Origin: JBCBWG01 sp964579305
Lineage (GTDB): Bacteria > Pseudomonadota > Alphaproteobacteria > Rhizobiales > Hyphomicrobiaceae
Assembly (NCBI GenBank): GCA_964579305.1
Contig: CAZOGY010000027.1
Location: 1-30,575, forward strand
DNA length: 30,575 bases
Direction: 5' to 3'
Shown here piece by piece: positions 8,742-17,069 of the stretch. The notes under the pieces were generated by a model, which was not told the DNA's origin, searched no databases, and saw only the letters and a program-made list of their open reading frames with translations. Each line of letters starts with the position of its first letter. Within the stretch, counting starts at the first letter, position 1. The position numbers were made by a program, and so were the translations under genes.

Positions 8742-9592
8742 CGCAGCGGCAGCCAGGACGCGAGATCGATAGGGACGTGATGCGGTGCCGTTCTTCGCTG
8801 CGCGGATTGTATATCGCCGTGCAGTTCCTGACGCGGCTGCCGACCCCGGACATCGCACAATGGCGACCTGACGATCTTGCCCGTGCAGCGCCCTGGTTCC
8901 CCGCCGTCGGTTTGGTGATTGGTGTGCTCCTGGCGGCGGCCACGGCTATTGCCGGTCTCGCGGCACCTGAGATCGCCGCTTTGGCCGGTCTGCTCGTCTG
9001 GGTGCGCGTCACCGGCGGGTTGCATCTGGATGGGCTTGCCGACAGCGCAGATGGGCTTGGTGCTGCGCATGGGGATTCGGCGCGATTTCTCACAGTGGCC
9101 CGAGATCCCAACACGGGTGCGTTTGGCGTCGTGGCGATTGTGCTGGTGCTTCTTGCAAAAGCGGCAGCGCTGGTGGTCATCGCGCGCGGTGACGTCGGCA
9201 TGGGGATTTCGCTCGTGACCTGGAGTGGGCTGGTACTGATCCCGGCTTGGGCGCGCTGGACCGTGCTGTGGCCTGCGCGGTCCCTGCCAGCTCTGGGGCA
9301 AGGTCGTGGTGCCGCGTTTGCCGACGGGGTCGGTCGCGTTGCGATCGTGGGGCTTGGCGGCTTATTGGCTGCGGCGTCGGTGATTGTTGCGCCGATCCTG
9401 GCGGTTGGCTGTTTGGCGCCGCTGGTGGCCGTCCGTTTCTGGCGGACGCGGCTGGGCGGTATTTCTGGCGATGGCCACGGTGCGACGATTGAGGTGGTGG
9501 AGGCGTCGCTCGCTGTTGCACTCGCCGTGCATGTCGCATTGGGATGGCCGGCGGGCGTTTCGTTGATAAGTTGGCAGCTTGGAGTACCCTGA
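8738..9592 (+). CDS. cobS: Adenosylcobinamide-GDP ribazoletransferase (cobalamin synthase)
   Basis: Integral membrane enzyme that joins adenosylcobinamide-GDP with alpha-ribazole (or its phosphate) to complete the coenzyme. 284 residues; the ATG overlaps the preceding stop, and a second ATG at residue 15 would also fit. Motifs of the family are FLTRLP (30-35), GGLHLDGLADSADG with its aspartates (93-106) and RDPNTGAFG (122-130). Several hydrophobic segments follow, as expected for a polytopic inner-membrane protein. It is called cobV in the Pseudomonas denitrificans scheme. The next gene, cobD, begins one base after its stop. Confidence 0.96.
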   Translation: MTQRQPGREIDRDVMRCRSSLRGLYIAVQFLTRLPTPDIAQWRPDDLARAAPWFPAVGLVIGVLLAAATAIAGLAAPEIAALAGLLVWVRVTGGLHLDGLADSADGLGAAHGDSARFLTVARDPNTGAFGVVAIVLVLLAKAAALVVIARGDVGMGISLVTWSGLVLIPAWARWTVLWPARSLPALGQGRGAAFADGVGRVAIVGLGGLLAAASVIVAPILAVGCLAPLVAVRFWRTRLGGISGDGHGATIEVVEASLAVALAVHVALGWPAGVSLISWQLGVP

Positions 9593-9593
9593 G

Positions 9594-10716
9594 ATGCGGC
9601 ACGGCGGCGACCTGAGCCGAATGCGCCAGGGCGGCAATAGTCTGGGCGGCGANNNNNNNNNNNNNNNNNNNNNNNNNNNNNNNNNNNNNNNNNNNNNNNN
9701 NNNNNNNNNNNNNNNNNNNNNNNNNNNNNNNNNNNNNNNNNNNNNNNNNNNNCGGCGACTGGATTGATCTGTCGACCGGTATCAATCCGGTGCCATACCC
9801 GTTCTCGCAACCTTCCGACGAAAGCTGGGCCCGGCTGCCCCAGGCCGACGCGGAGGCGGCGTTGATCGATGCGGCACGCGCGGCCTACGGCATTGATGCA
9901 ACCACCCGCCTTGTCGCGGCACCGGGCACGCAGGTTCTTATCCAGCTCGTCGCGCGGTTGCGGGCCGAAAGCCGGGTTGGTGTTGTTGGGCCGACCTACA
10001 GTGAGCATGCCATTGCCTGGCGCCGCGAAGGCGCGGTCGTCACGCATGTCGCCGACCTGGACGCCGTTGAACATGCTCAACGAGGCGCGTTCGACGTCGT
10101 CGTGGTCGTCAATCCGAACAATCCCGATGGCCGCACGTTCCCTGCGACTTCGCTTGCCGCAATCGCCGATCGTCAAGCCTCGCATGGTGGTCTGCTGATC
10201 GTCGACGAAGCCTTTGCCGACGTCGTACCGGAGATCAGTGTCGCCGGACAGGCGGGGCGGCCAGGACTGATCGTCTTGCGATCATTCGGGAAATTCTACG
10301 GATTGGCGGGCTTGCGGTTGGGATTTGCGGCAGGAACCGCCGACGACATTCAACCGCTTGAAGGATGGCTGGGACCGTGGGCCGTTGCGGGGCCAGCCAT
10401 TGAAATTGGTCAGCGCGCGCTTCGTGATCGGCTGTGGGCGAGCAAGACGCGGACGCGCATTATTGAAGACAGCGCGTGGCTGCACCGGCAAATGACCAGC
10501 GTCGGTCTGACAGTCCCATCGCAGTTTCATTTGCCGTCACTCTTCGTGCTCGGGCGCCATGATCGTGCCGCGGAGATCGCAGCCTCGCTGGCGCGCAAGC
10601 ATATTCTCGTGCGGACCTTCGATTATGCGCCATGTTGGTTGCGGATCGGACTGCCAGCGCCGCCTGAGCGCGAACGGGTCGCCGCAGCGCTCATCCAAGC
10701 AACAGCCGATCTCTGA
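9594..10716 (+). CDS. cobD: L-threonine-O-3-phosphate decarboxylase, interrupted by an assembly gap
   Basis: PLP-dependent class I/II aminotransferase-fold enzyme that decarboxylates threonine phosphate to (R)-1-amino-2-propanol phosphate, the linker CbiB attaches to the corrin. The N-terminal MRHGGDL starts at 9594, directly after cobS. A run of 100 N (9653-9752) follows, then WIDLSTGINP and the rest of the fold, with NPNNPDGR, the DEAF aspartate region and the PLP lysine in SFGKFYG. The frames on the two sides of the N run disagree. If the 6 bases cggcga on each side are one overlap and the N are dropped, the gene is continuous and encodes 338 residues of normal length. It is called cobC in the Pseudomonas denitrificans scheme. 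Confidence 0.93.
9653..9752. other. Assembly gap (100 N)
   Basis: Exactly 100 N, a conventional placeholder for a gap of unknown size, lie inside cobD. The bases before it end in cggcga and those after it begin with cggcga. Collapsing the two copies restores an open, correctly spaced cobD reading frame, so the true missing length is probably zero. Confidence 0.97.
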
Positions 10717-10732
10717 AATCCCAAGGCGAACA

Positions 10733-10745
10733 ACCGCGAAGCGGT
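10733..10745. terminator. Weak hairpin between convergent cobD and btuD-like genes
   Basis: ACCGC (10733-10737), loop GAA and GCGGT (10741-10745) form a perfect 5-bp stem within the 30-base gap between two convergent genes. No T run follows on either side, so it is at best a weak terminator or 3'-end stabiliser. Confidence 0.25.
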
Positions 10746-10746
10746 C

Positions 10747-11532
10747 TCAGTTGTCTGCGCCAGGGTTGGAGACGGCCCAGGCAAGAACGGCGCTTCGGTC
10801 GCCGTCGGCTAAGCGTTTTGCCGAAATCTGGAAAACCTCAGTCAGCCTTGCGTCGGTCAGTACGACATCGGGTGCGCCAGCCGCAGCGACCGCTCCCTCA
10901 TGCATGAGCACCACACGGTCCGCAAAGCGGCTTGCGATTGCGAGATCGTGCATGACGGCCAGCACGGCACGGCCGGCGCGCGCCTCCGCCTGCAGGCGCG
11001 TTGCCATGGCGAGCTGGTGATGGGGATCGAGCGCGGCGATGGGTTCATCGGCAAGCAGGACCGGCGCTTCCACCGCAAGCGCGCGGGCAAGCAGGACCCG
11101 TGCGCGTTCGCCGCCGGACAATGTCGTGACATCACGGTCGGCCAAGTGTGTCGCGTCGACGGCGTCAAGCGCGGCATCGACGGATGCCTGGTCAGTGGCG
11201 GACAGGCTGGAGATGGACGAGGCGTGCGGGAAGCGGCCGATCGCAACCGTATCGCGGACCGACATCGGCCAGTGCGCCACGTGGCCCTGTGGCAAATACG
11301 CGATCGTGCGCGCTCGTTCGGCGTCAGTCATGGCGCTGATCGGCGTGGTCTGCCAAGTCAGTTCACCGCGCGCTGGGATCACGCCACACAGCGCGCGCAT
11401 CAGCGTCGTTTTGCCAGCACCGTTCGGGCCGAGCAGGACAACGAGTTCGCCAGGTGTGATTTCGCAGGCCACGTTATGCACGATGGTGCGCCCGCCAAGG
11501 TCAACGCAAACGTCGATTGCAGTCAGGGTCAT
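10747..11532 (-). CDS. btuD: ABC transporter ATP-binding protein, probable cobalamin import
   Basis: Cytoplasmic ATPase of a FecCDE/BtuCD-type importer, 261 residues. Walker A GPNGAGKTT is at 35-43, the Q-loop in YLPQG near 82, the signature LSGGERARV from 138, Walker B VLLADEP at 158-164 and the switch histidine at 195 (VMHDLA). The gene starts four bases after the permease stop, so they are clearly one operon, downstream of the TonB-dependent receptor. By sequence alone this subfamily also serves haem and ferric siderophores. Cobalamin is inferred from the neighbours: cobD convergent on one side, and the divergent binding-protein gene coupled to cbiB. Confidence 0.9.
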   Translation of the reverse strand: MTLTAIDVCVDLGGRTIVHNVACEITPGELVVLLGPNGAGKTTLMRALCGVIPARGELTWQTTPISAMTDAERARTIAYLPQGHVAHWPMSVRDTVAIGRFPHASSISSLSATDQASVDAALDAVDATHLADRDVTTLSGGERARVLLARALAVEAPVLLADEPIAALDPHHQLAMATRLQAEARAGRAVLAVMHDLAIASRFADRVVLMHEGAVAAAGAPDVVLTDARLTEVFQISAKRLADGDRSAVLAWAVSNPGADN

Positions 11533-11536
11533 CGGA

Positions 11537-12649
11537 TTAGCTCAGTCGTTGCATCAGGTCGGCGCGGCGACGCCGGGCCACGAGCCAGATGAAGAATGGG
11601 ACGCCGATCAGCGCGGTGAGAACGCCGATCCGGATTTCGCCGCTAGCCGGGATCAGCCTGGCCACGCAGTCGGCGGCAAGCAAAAGCGTGGCCCCCGCGA
11701 GCATCGCTGGCACATGGACGCGGGCTGGATCGTAGCCGACCAAGGGGCGTACCAAGTGCGGCGTCATCAAGCCGACGAAGCCGATCACGCCTGCAACTGC
11801 GACGCCCGCACCAACCCCTGCCGCAACGCCGGCCATCGTCAACCACCGCAGCCGGCGCAAGTTAATGCCGCTGGTCGTTGCCACATCCTCGCCAAGTGCG
11901 AGCGCGGTCATCGCGCGTCTGGAACTGAGCAACAAAATCCAGCACAGCGCCATGAACGGAGCGGCAAGCGCGACATGACGAAAGCTTCGGTCTTCCAGTG
12001 AGCCCAAGAGCCAGAAAGCGATTTCCAGCGCTGCAAACGGATTGGGCGCCAGATTGAGGGCAAGCGATATGCCCGCGCCCGCAAGGCTCGATAGCGCCAG
12101 TCCCGCAAGCAGCAGCGTCAAGATGTTACCGCCAGTGCCCGCCAGCGCGAACAGCGCCCAGACGGACACGAGCGCGCCCAGGATCGCAGCAATCGGCAGG
12201 GCGAACGAGAGCGTGTTGGCGAGACCTGTCACGATCGCAACGACCGCCGCAAGAGCTGCCGCACTTGGCGCCCCGAACACGGACGGTGCCGCCAGTGGAT
12301 TGCGCAGCAAGCCTTGGAGTGCCGCGCCCGATAATCCCAATGTGGCTCCGATCAGTATGGCAAGAAGCGTGCGTGGCATGCGCAGCTCCTGAACGATCAG
12401 GATCGCGGTCGGCTCACCTTGCCCGATCAAGGCCGCTGCGACCTCGTCGGGCGCCAACGGCACAGGGCCAATCTGGAGAGACACGAGTGCAAGTGCGGCA
12501 ATGGCTGCGGCCAGGACCGGGATCAGCCAGCGATGTGCGGGTGCCCCTGGAACGCCGGCGGGCCGTCGTCCCGTTTGCACCGGGGGTGTTTTTGGATCGC
12601 GAGCCTGGGTGTCATCAGGCTCGCCACGCGAGGAGGCCGCAGGTGTCAT
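11537..12649 (-). CDS. btuC: FecCD-family ABC transporter permease, probable cobalamin import
   Basis: Inner-membrane channel subunit of the importer. About 370 residues from the ATG at 12649; a TTG two codons upstream is the other option. After a hydrophilic, proline-rich N-terminal tail of about 40 residues, multiple hydrophobic segments follow, as in ten-helix BtuC/FecCD proteins. Family signatures are LRMPRTLLAILIGATLGLSG, QGLLRNPLAAPSVFG, GFVGLMTPHLVRPLVG (the region that couples to the ATPase) and the end GVLTALIGVPFFIWLV. It lies between the receptor (about 95 bases upstream) and the ATPase (4 bases downstream) on the same strand. The substrate is assigned from context. Confidence 0.91.
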   Translation of the reverse strand: MTPAASSRGEPDDTQARDPKTPPVQTGRRPAGVPGAPAHRWLIPVLAAAIAALALVSLQIGPVPLAPDEVAAALIGQGEPTAILIVQELRMPRTLLAILIGATLGLSGAALQGLLRNPLAAPSVFGAPSAAALAAVVAIVTGLANTLSFALPIAAILGALVSVWALFALAGTGGNILTLLLAGLALSSLAGAGISLALNLAPNPFAALEIAFWLLGSLEDRSFRHVALAAPFMALCWILLLSSRRAMTALALGEDVATTSGINLRRLRWLTMAGVAAGVGAGVAVAGVIGFVGLMTPHLVRPLVGYDPARVHVPAMLAGATLLLAADCVARLIPASGEIRIGVLTALIGVPFFIWLVARRRRADLMQRLS

Positions 12650-12745
12650 TGCCAAAGCGCGCTCAGCAAATGAGCCGTCCCCCTTGCTTGAAGCCAGTTG
12701 CGTCCATTGTCAGCCGGCTTGGCCAGATCGATCGTCCGGCCAGCG

Positions 12746-14953
12746 TCAAAAACGGATCCGAACACCGACATATGCCGACCGATCCGGCGTGTTGAAACCG
12801 CGCACTTCCTCGTAATCGACATCCGTCACGTTTTCTGCGCGCAGAAAGATCGTGGCATTATCCGTCACGCGATAGTCAGCGTTGAAATCGAGCCGCGTGA
12901 AGCCTTTGACGCGCTCGCGATCCGCGTCAGGATTGTCCGGATCGAACGCCCGGTTGAAGTGGTAGGACTGATGCAGCACGGTCGCGGCAATGTAGAGGCC
13001 GGAGAACGGCTCGATCGCGACGGTGCCTTTCGCAACATCCTCAGGTCTGCGCCGCAGTCTTGCACCGGTCGTTGCATCGGTCGCATCAAGGTGCGTGTAG
13101 GTCGCGCGCACGCGCAGCCAGCCAAGCGGTCGCCATTCACCGGCCAATTCGACGCCCTTGGTCTCGACTTCATCGACGTTCTCGTAGGTACCGGTGAAGA
13201 AGTCGCCGGTGAAGACGATCAGGTCGGTGATGTCGGTTTCGAAGTACGTCGCTGAGATTTCGAAAGCGCCGTTGAAAAAGCTCTGGTCGACGCCGACGTC
13301 GAAGCCGCGGCTTTTTTCAACATCCAGCGTGTCGTTGCCGAAGGTGACGTCGAACCGTTGGAAAATGGTCGGCGCCTTCAGACCGGTTCCATAGCTGGCG
13401 CGGAATTTGGTGCCTGTTTGCGAGATACGGTAGGCGGCGGCGACGCGATAGGTCCCGTCGAAATCGCCGGTGTCAAAATCATCGAGACGTCCCGATGTCG
13501 TCACCGTCAGGGCTTTGAAGGGGTTGAACGCATAGCTTGCATACAGCGCGCGGTGCGTTTCCTCGGCATCAAACGAGCGCGAGACAGTGCGACCGGTGCG
13601 GCTGTCGACGCGCTCGCCGCTCACTGCCGACCACCGGCCGCCAACGGTGAGGGCATCGCGGCGGCCACGCGTGAGGACGGTTGCGTTGACTTCACCGCCG
13701 GCGCGCGTGCCGAGAAAATCGGTGTTGCTTACGTCTGCGCAGTTGAGATCACGACACTCCCGTACGGCGCGTTCGGTCTGGTTGGCAAACAAGGTGGCTT
13801 TGGTCGTGACCAGACCGCCAAACGCGCTGTTGCGGACAGTGACGGCGGCATCCAGGAGATCGCGGTCGAAGGTGTTGCCGGCGTCAGAGCGGCTGTCTGA
13901 GAGCTGGTCGATTTCCGCGCGCAAACGGTAGTAGCCGAGCCGTGCTTCAAGTGATGTCGTGCGACTGACCGCGTAGCCGAGCGACAGGCTTGCGGCCTGC
14001 TTGGTTGTGCTGTCGTCTTCGTCGTCGTCGGACCGGCGGGAAAAGCCGTTCGAATAGAAGTTGGACACCCCAAGCGCATAGCTGAAGCGGCCCACGGTTC
14101 CGGTTGCGCCGGCCCGTTGTGCGACCGTGCCAAAGCTGCCGCCTTCGACTTCGGCGAATGCGCTTGGCTTTCCGCGGCCCTTGTTGGTGACGATGTTTAT
14201 GACGCCGCCGATTGCGTCGCCGCCGTAGACGCCGGATTGCGGCCCGCGCAGGATTTCGATGCGGGCCACGTTGGCCAGGGAAATGACGCTGAAATCAAAC
14301 TCGCCCTGCGCACTTGCGGGGTCGTTGAGCGGGACGCCGTCGATCATCACGAGCGTCTGGTCGCTATCGGCGCCGCGGATAGAGACATCAGCGCCAGCGC
14401 CGATGCCGCCGTTTCTGCGCACCACGACACCTGGCGTGCCGCGTAAAAGGTCGGTCACCGAGGCCCCCCCGGCGCGTGCGCGCTGGATTTGCGCGGGGCC
14501 GATCACCGTGACGGCACTGCCGACATTGCCAATCTGCTCAGGGTTGCGGTTTGGCGTGACAACCAAAGGTGCACCCAGCTCGCCGGTCTGAGATTGGCCG
14601 GTCGTGCCGTCTGATGGAACAGGTGCTTGTTGCGGTGTGACAGCGCCCGGGGCTGGCGCTTGTTGGTTTTGCGCGACTGTGGTCGCCGGCGGCGCGGTTG
14701 GATCGGTCACCGAAATGATCGGCGACGCCTGTGGACGTGGCGGTCGCGCCTGTGCCGCTGGCCCCGGATCGTCGGCGGACGGAACCGAAATTGGAGGTGG
14801 TGGCTTGCCGGCGTCGACCACGATGCCGGGCAGGGGCGTTGCGTCCTGTGCAAACGCGGGAGTTGCGGCCAGAAGTGTGAGAGCGGACATGCCGATGAAA
14901 GCGGCAACGCCGCCACTTGTCACGGCCGGGAGACCGTGGGTACGCAGAACCAT
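12746..14953 (-). CDS. btuB: TonB-dependent outer-membrane receptor, probable cobalamin receptor
   Basis: Outer-membrane beta-barrel that takes up corrinoid using TonB energy. 735 residues from the ATG at 14953, which has GAGG five bases upstream; the longer reading to 15010 is disfavoured. The signal peptide ends near TPAFAQ (36). A TonB-box-like PGIVVDAG follows at 42-49, then an unusual proline/alanine-rich stretch to about 125, a second box-like LVVTPNR (130-136) and the plug domain with LLRGTPGVVVRR, VMIDGVPLNDP and EILRGPQSGVYGGDAIGGVINIVT. The barrel ends in a terminal phenylalanine (VGVRIRF). Plug and barrel look BtuB-like and small, and the gene heads the permease/ATPase operon, supporting cobalamin. 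No riboswitch precedes it. Confidence 0.92.
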   Translation of the reverse strand: MVLRTHGLPAVTSGGVAAFIGMSALTLLAATPAFAQDATPLPGIVVDAGKPPPPISVPSADDPGPAAQARPPRPQASPIISVTDPTAPPATTVAQNQQAPAPGAVTPQQAPVPSDGTTGQSQTGELGAPLVVTPNRNPEQIGNVGSAVTVIGPAQIQRARAGGASVTDLLRGTPGVVVRRNGGIGAGADVSIRGADSDQTLVMIDGVPLNDPASAQGEFDFSVISLANVARIEILRGPQSGVYGGDAIGGVINIVTNKGRGKPSAFAEVEGGSFGTVAQRAGATGTVGRFSYALGVSNFYSNGFSRRSDDDEDDSTTKQAASLSLGYAVSRTTSLEARLGYYRLRAEIDQLSDSRSDAGNTFDRDLLDAAVTVRNSAFGGLVTTKATLFANQTERAVRECRDLNCADVSNTDFLGTRAGGEVNATVLTRGRRDALTVGGRWSAVSGERVDSRTGRTVSRSFDAEETHRALYASYAFNPFKALTVTTSGRLDDFDTGDFDGTYRVAAAYRISQTGTKFRASYGTGLKAPTIFQRFDVTFGNDTLDVEKSRGFDVGVDQSFFNGAFEISATYFETDITDLIVFTGDFFTGTYENVDEVETKGVELAGEWRPLGWLRVRATYTHLDATDATTGARLRRRPEDVAKGTVAIEPFSGLYIAATVLHQSYHFNRAFDPDNPDADRERVKGFTRLDFNADYRVTDNATIFLRAENVTDVDYEEVRGFNTPDRSAYVGVRIRF

Positions 14954-15005
14954 GGGAACCTCGTCGAGATCTGTTCCGCCCAGCTGGGCGACCGCCACGA
15001 ATTGT

Positions 15006-15019
15006 GTCACGGCTGTGAC
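15006..15019. promoter_or_regulatory. Candidate operator in the divergent btuB/btuF promoter
   Basis: GTCAC-GGCT-GTGAC is a perfect inverted repeat, 53 bases upstream of the btuB start and 32 upstream of the btuF start. The whole intergenic space is only 97 bases, too short for a cobalamin riboswitch, so a DNA-binding regulator acting on both directions is plausible. No regulator is identified. Confidence 0.35.
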
Positions 15020-15050
15020 GAGGGCCTATCAGTCTGGTTCAGGGCGCGCA

Positions 15051-16007
15051 ATGGGGCGGAAAGTGCATCACGCGGGATCGGGACGATCGCGGACGGGGTG
15101 TGTCGTTGCCGTGATGGTCATCAGCGTTGCAGTGATGAGCCTGCGCGTTAGCAATGCCGTCGCAGCCGGAGAACACCAAGAGAGCGCGCGGAAATCCAGC
15201 CAGCAGGTGCAGCGCGGCGCGGCGGGGCGGCCGAAACGGATCGTGTCGTTGAATGCGTGCACGGATCAGTTGCTTCTTGCGCTTGCGGCGCCAGCGCAGA
15301 TTGCCGCGCTCACGCGTTATGCGGTGAGCCCGGCGATGTCGGTCTACCGCGATCGTGCACGGAAACATCGGTTGATCGGCGGATCGGCTGAGGAGGTGTT
15401 GGTCCTCAAGCCAGATCTTGTGTTAGCCGGCACGTATACGCGGCGGGCCACCCGGCGGCGCCTTGCCCAGTTCGGTATCCGGGTTGAGACTTTTCCGCCA
15501 GCGCGTGATCTCGACGACGTGCGCGCGTTGATCGCGCGTGCGGGCGATCTGGTTGGCCATCCGCGGCGCGGCGCGCAGCTCACTGCTCAGATCGATGCGG
15601 CGCTCGCCACTGCGCAAGCGGTCGGCAAGGGCATCACGGCGCTCAATTTGCAGCGACGCGGCTTCGTTGCCGGGGCGGGTACCTTGCTCGATGATCTGCT
15701 GCGTCGCATCGGCGTGGTCAATGGCGCGGCGGAACTGGGTATCAAGCGCGTCGGGCGCACGACGCTTGAGCATATCATCGCTCTGCGGCCCGATGTGCTG
15801 ATCGTGTCGGATGGTGTCGGCCAGCCAGACGATCAAGGTGCGGCGCTGCTCATGCATCCCGTCCTCCGGCGCGTGGTGCCGCAGCGGCGATGGCTGACGC
15901 TTCCGGGCCGCACGGTGATATGCGGCGGTCCCCAAAACGTTGAGGCGCTCAAAGTGTTGACGGCCGGCTTTGCGCGGATTGCGGCTGGGATCACGCGAGC
16001 GCGATGA
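15051..16007 (+). CDS. btuF: Periplasmic substrate-binding protein, probable cobalamin binding
   Basis: Would deliver corrinoid to the permease/ATPase pair encoded divergently. 318 residues from the ATG at 15051 with AGGG upstream; the same frame is open further upstream, but that part is antisense to the receptor gene. A hydrophobic signal segment ends at about residue 39 (NAVAAG). The Peripla_BP_2 fold follows: RIVSLNACTDQLLLAL at the start of the mature domain, LKPDLVLAGTY, the central helix region and RPDVLIVSDG. The stop overlaps the cbiB start (ATGA), so binding protein and CbiB are translated together, which is the best argument for a corrinoid rather than iron substrate. Confidence 0.88.
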   Translation: MGRKVHHAGSGRSRTGCVVAVMVISVAVMSLRVSNAVAAGEHQESARKSSQQVQRGAAGRPKRIVSLNACTDQLLLALAAPAQIAALTRYAVSPAMSVYRDRARKHRLIGGSAEEVLVLKPDLVLAGTYTRRATRRRLAQFGIRVETFPPARDLDDVRALIARAGDLVGHPRRGAQLTAQIDAALATAQAVGKGITALNLQRRGFVAGAGTLLDDLLRRIGVVNGAAELGIKRVGRTTLEHIIALRPDVLIVSDGVGQPDDQGAALLMHPVLRRVVPQRRWLTLPGRTVICGGPQNVEALKVLTAGFARIAAGITRAR

Positions 16008-16999
16008 TCGTTTCGGACACGGCGCTGTTTGTCCTGATGCTCGGCTTGGCGCTTGACGCGGCGATCGGTGATCCCGATTGGCTGTGGCGGCGCTTTCCGC
16101 ATCCTGTCGTGCTCATCGGCCGGCTGATCTCCTGGGTCGAGGCGCGCGCGAACCGCAGTGCCTGGCCGGACACCGTTCGGCGGATCAACGGTTGTGGGCT
16201 CGTGATTGTCCTGACCGGTTTGGCCGCTGCTGTTGGGCTTAGCGTCCATTGGCTCGCCGCGCAGAGCATCGCTGGCGGCGTGATTGAGGTCGTGTTGGTG
16301 GCGATCCTGCTTGCGCAGCGCAGCCTTTATGAGCACGTCGCCCGTGTCCGCGATGCGTTCATCGTGGGGCCTGATGCCGGGTTGATTGGAGCGCGCAAGG
16401 CGGTCGCGATGATCGTTGGCCGCGATCCCGACACACTCGATGAGGCCGGCGTTTGCAGGGCCGCGATCGAGACAACGGCTGAGAATTTTTCCGATGGGAT
16501 TGCCGCGCCGGCATTTTGGTTTGCCGTTTTGGGATTGCCAGGGCTGTTGATTTACAAGGCTGTGAACACGGCCGACAGCATGATCGGTCATCGCTCGCAG
16601 CGATACCGCGCGTTTGGCTGGGCCGCGGCCCGCTTCGATGACGGGCTGAATTTGGCACCGGCGCGCTTGAGTGCGGTGCTTGTCGCGTGCGTGGCTCCGG
16701 TATTTGGGCGGTCGATGATCGATGTGTTGCGGACTGTCTGTCGCGACGCTGGCAAACACAGATCGCCGAACGCTGGCTGGCCGGAAACAGCTTTTGCGGC
16801 AACGCTCGGCCTCGCCTTGGCGGGCCCACGCGTCTATGCGGGCACGACGGTGGCTGACCCATGGCTCAATGCTGGGGGGCGCCAAGCCGCGACGCCGCGC
16901 GATATTGAGCGCGCTTTGGCGTTGTTGGTCGCAGTTTGTGTCGCCTTATGCGGCAGTGTCGTGCTTGCGGTCTTGGCCAGCGGGATCGTCGGCTATTAG
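16004..16999 (+). CDS. cbiB: Adenosylcobinamide-phosphate synthase
   Basis: Inner-membrane enzyme that condenses adenosylcobyric acid with aminopropanol phosphate (made by CobD). 331 residues, a normal length; the start overlaps the preceding stop by four bases. Family marks are LDAAIGDPDWLWRRFPHPV at the N-terminus, the helix after LIGRLISWVEARANR, ETTAENFSDGIAAPAFW in the middle, YKAVNTADSMIGHRSQRY and DDGLNLAPARLSA. Several hydrophobic segments agree with a polytopic protein. In Pseudomonas denitrificans nomenclature this is CobD, a common source of mislabelling because another CobD lies at 9594-10716. It is convergent with cobQ across a 70-base gap with no clear terminator. Confidence 0.95.
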   Translation: MIVSDTALFVLMLGLALDAAIGDPDWLWRRFPHPVVLIGRLISWVEARANRSAWPDTVRRINGCGLVIVLTGLAAAVGLSVHWLAAQSIAGGVIEVVLVAILLAQRSLYEHVARVRDAFIVGPDAGLIGARKAVAMIVGRDPDTLDEAGVCRAAIETTAENFSDGIAAPAFWFAVLGLPGLLIYKAVNTADSMIGHRSQRYRAFGWAAARFDDGLNLAPARLSAVLVACVAPVFGRSMIDVLRTVCRDAGKHRSPNAGWPETAFAATLGLALAGPRVYAGTTVADPWLNAGGRQAATPRDIERALALLVAVCVALCGSVVLAVLASGIVGY

Positions 17000-17069
17000 C
17001 TCATTTCAGGCTCATGTGCGTTCAGCCGCGATGATCTTGGTCTTTGCGCGTGTCTCTGTTTTTTTCGCC

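Noticed and set aside
14604..15050. Upstream extension of the btuF-like reading frame
   Set aside because: It is antisense to the receptor gene and glycine/alanine-rich; the signal peptide starts only after the ATG at 15051.
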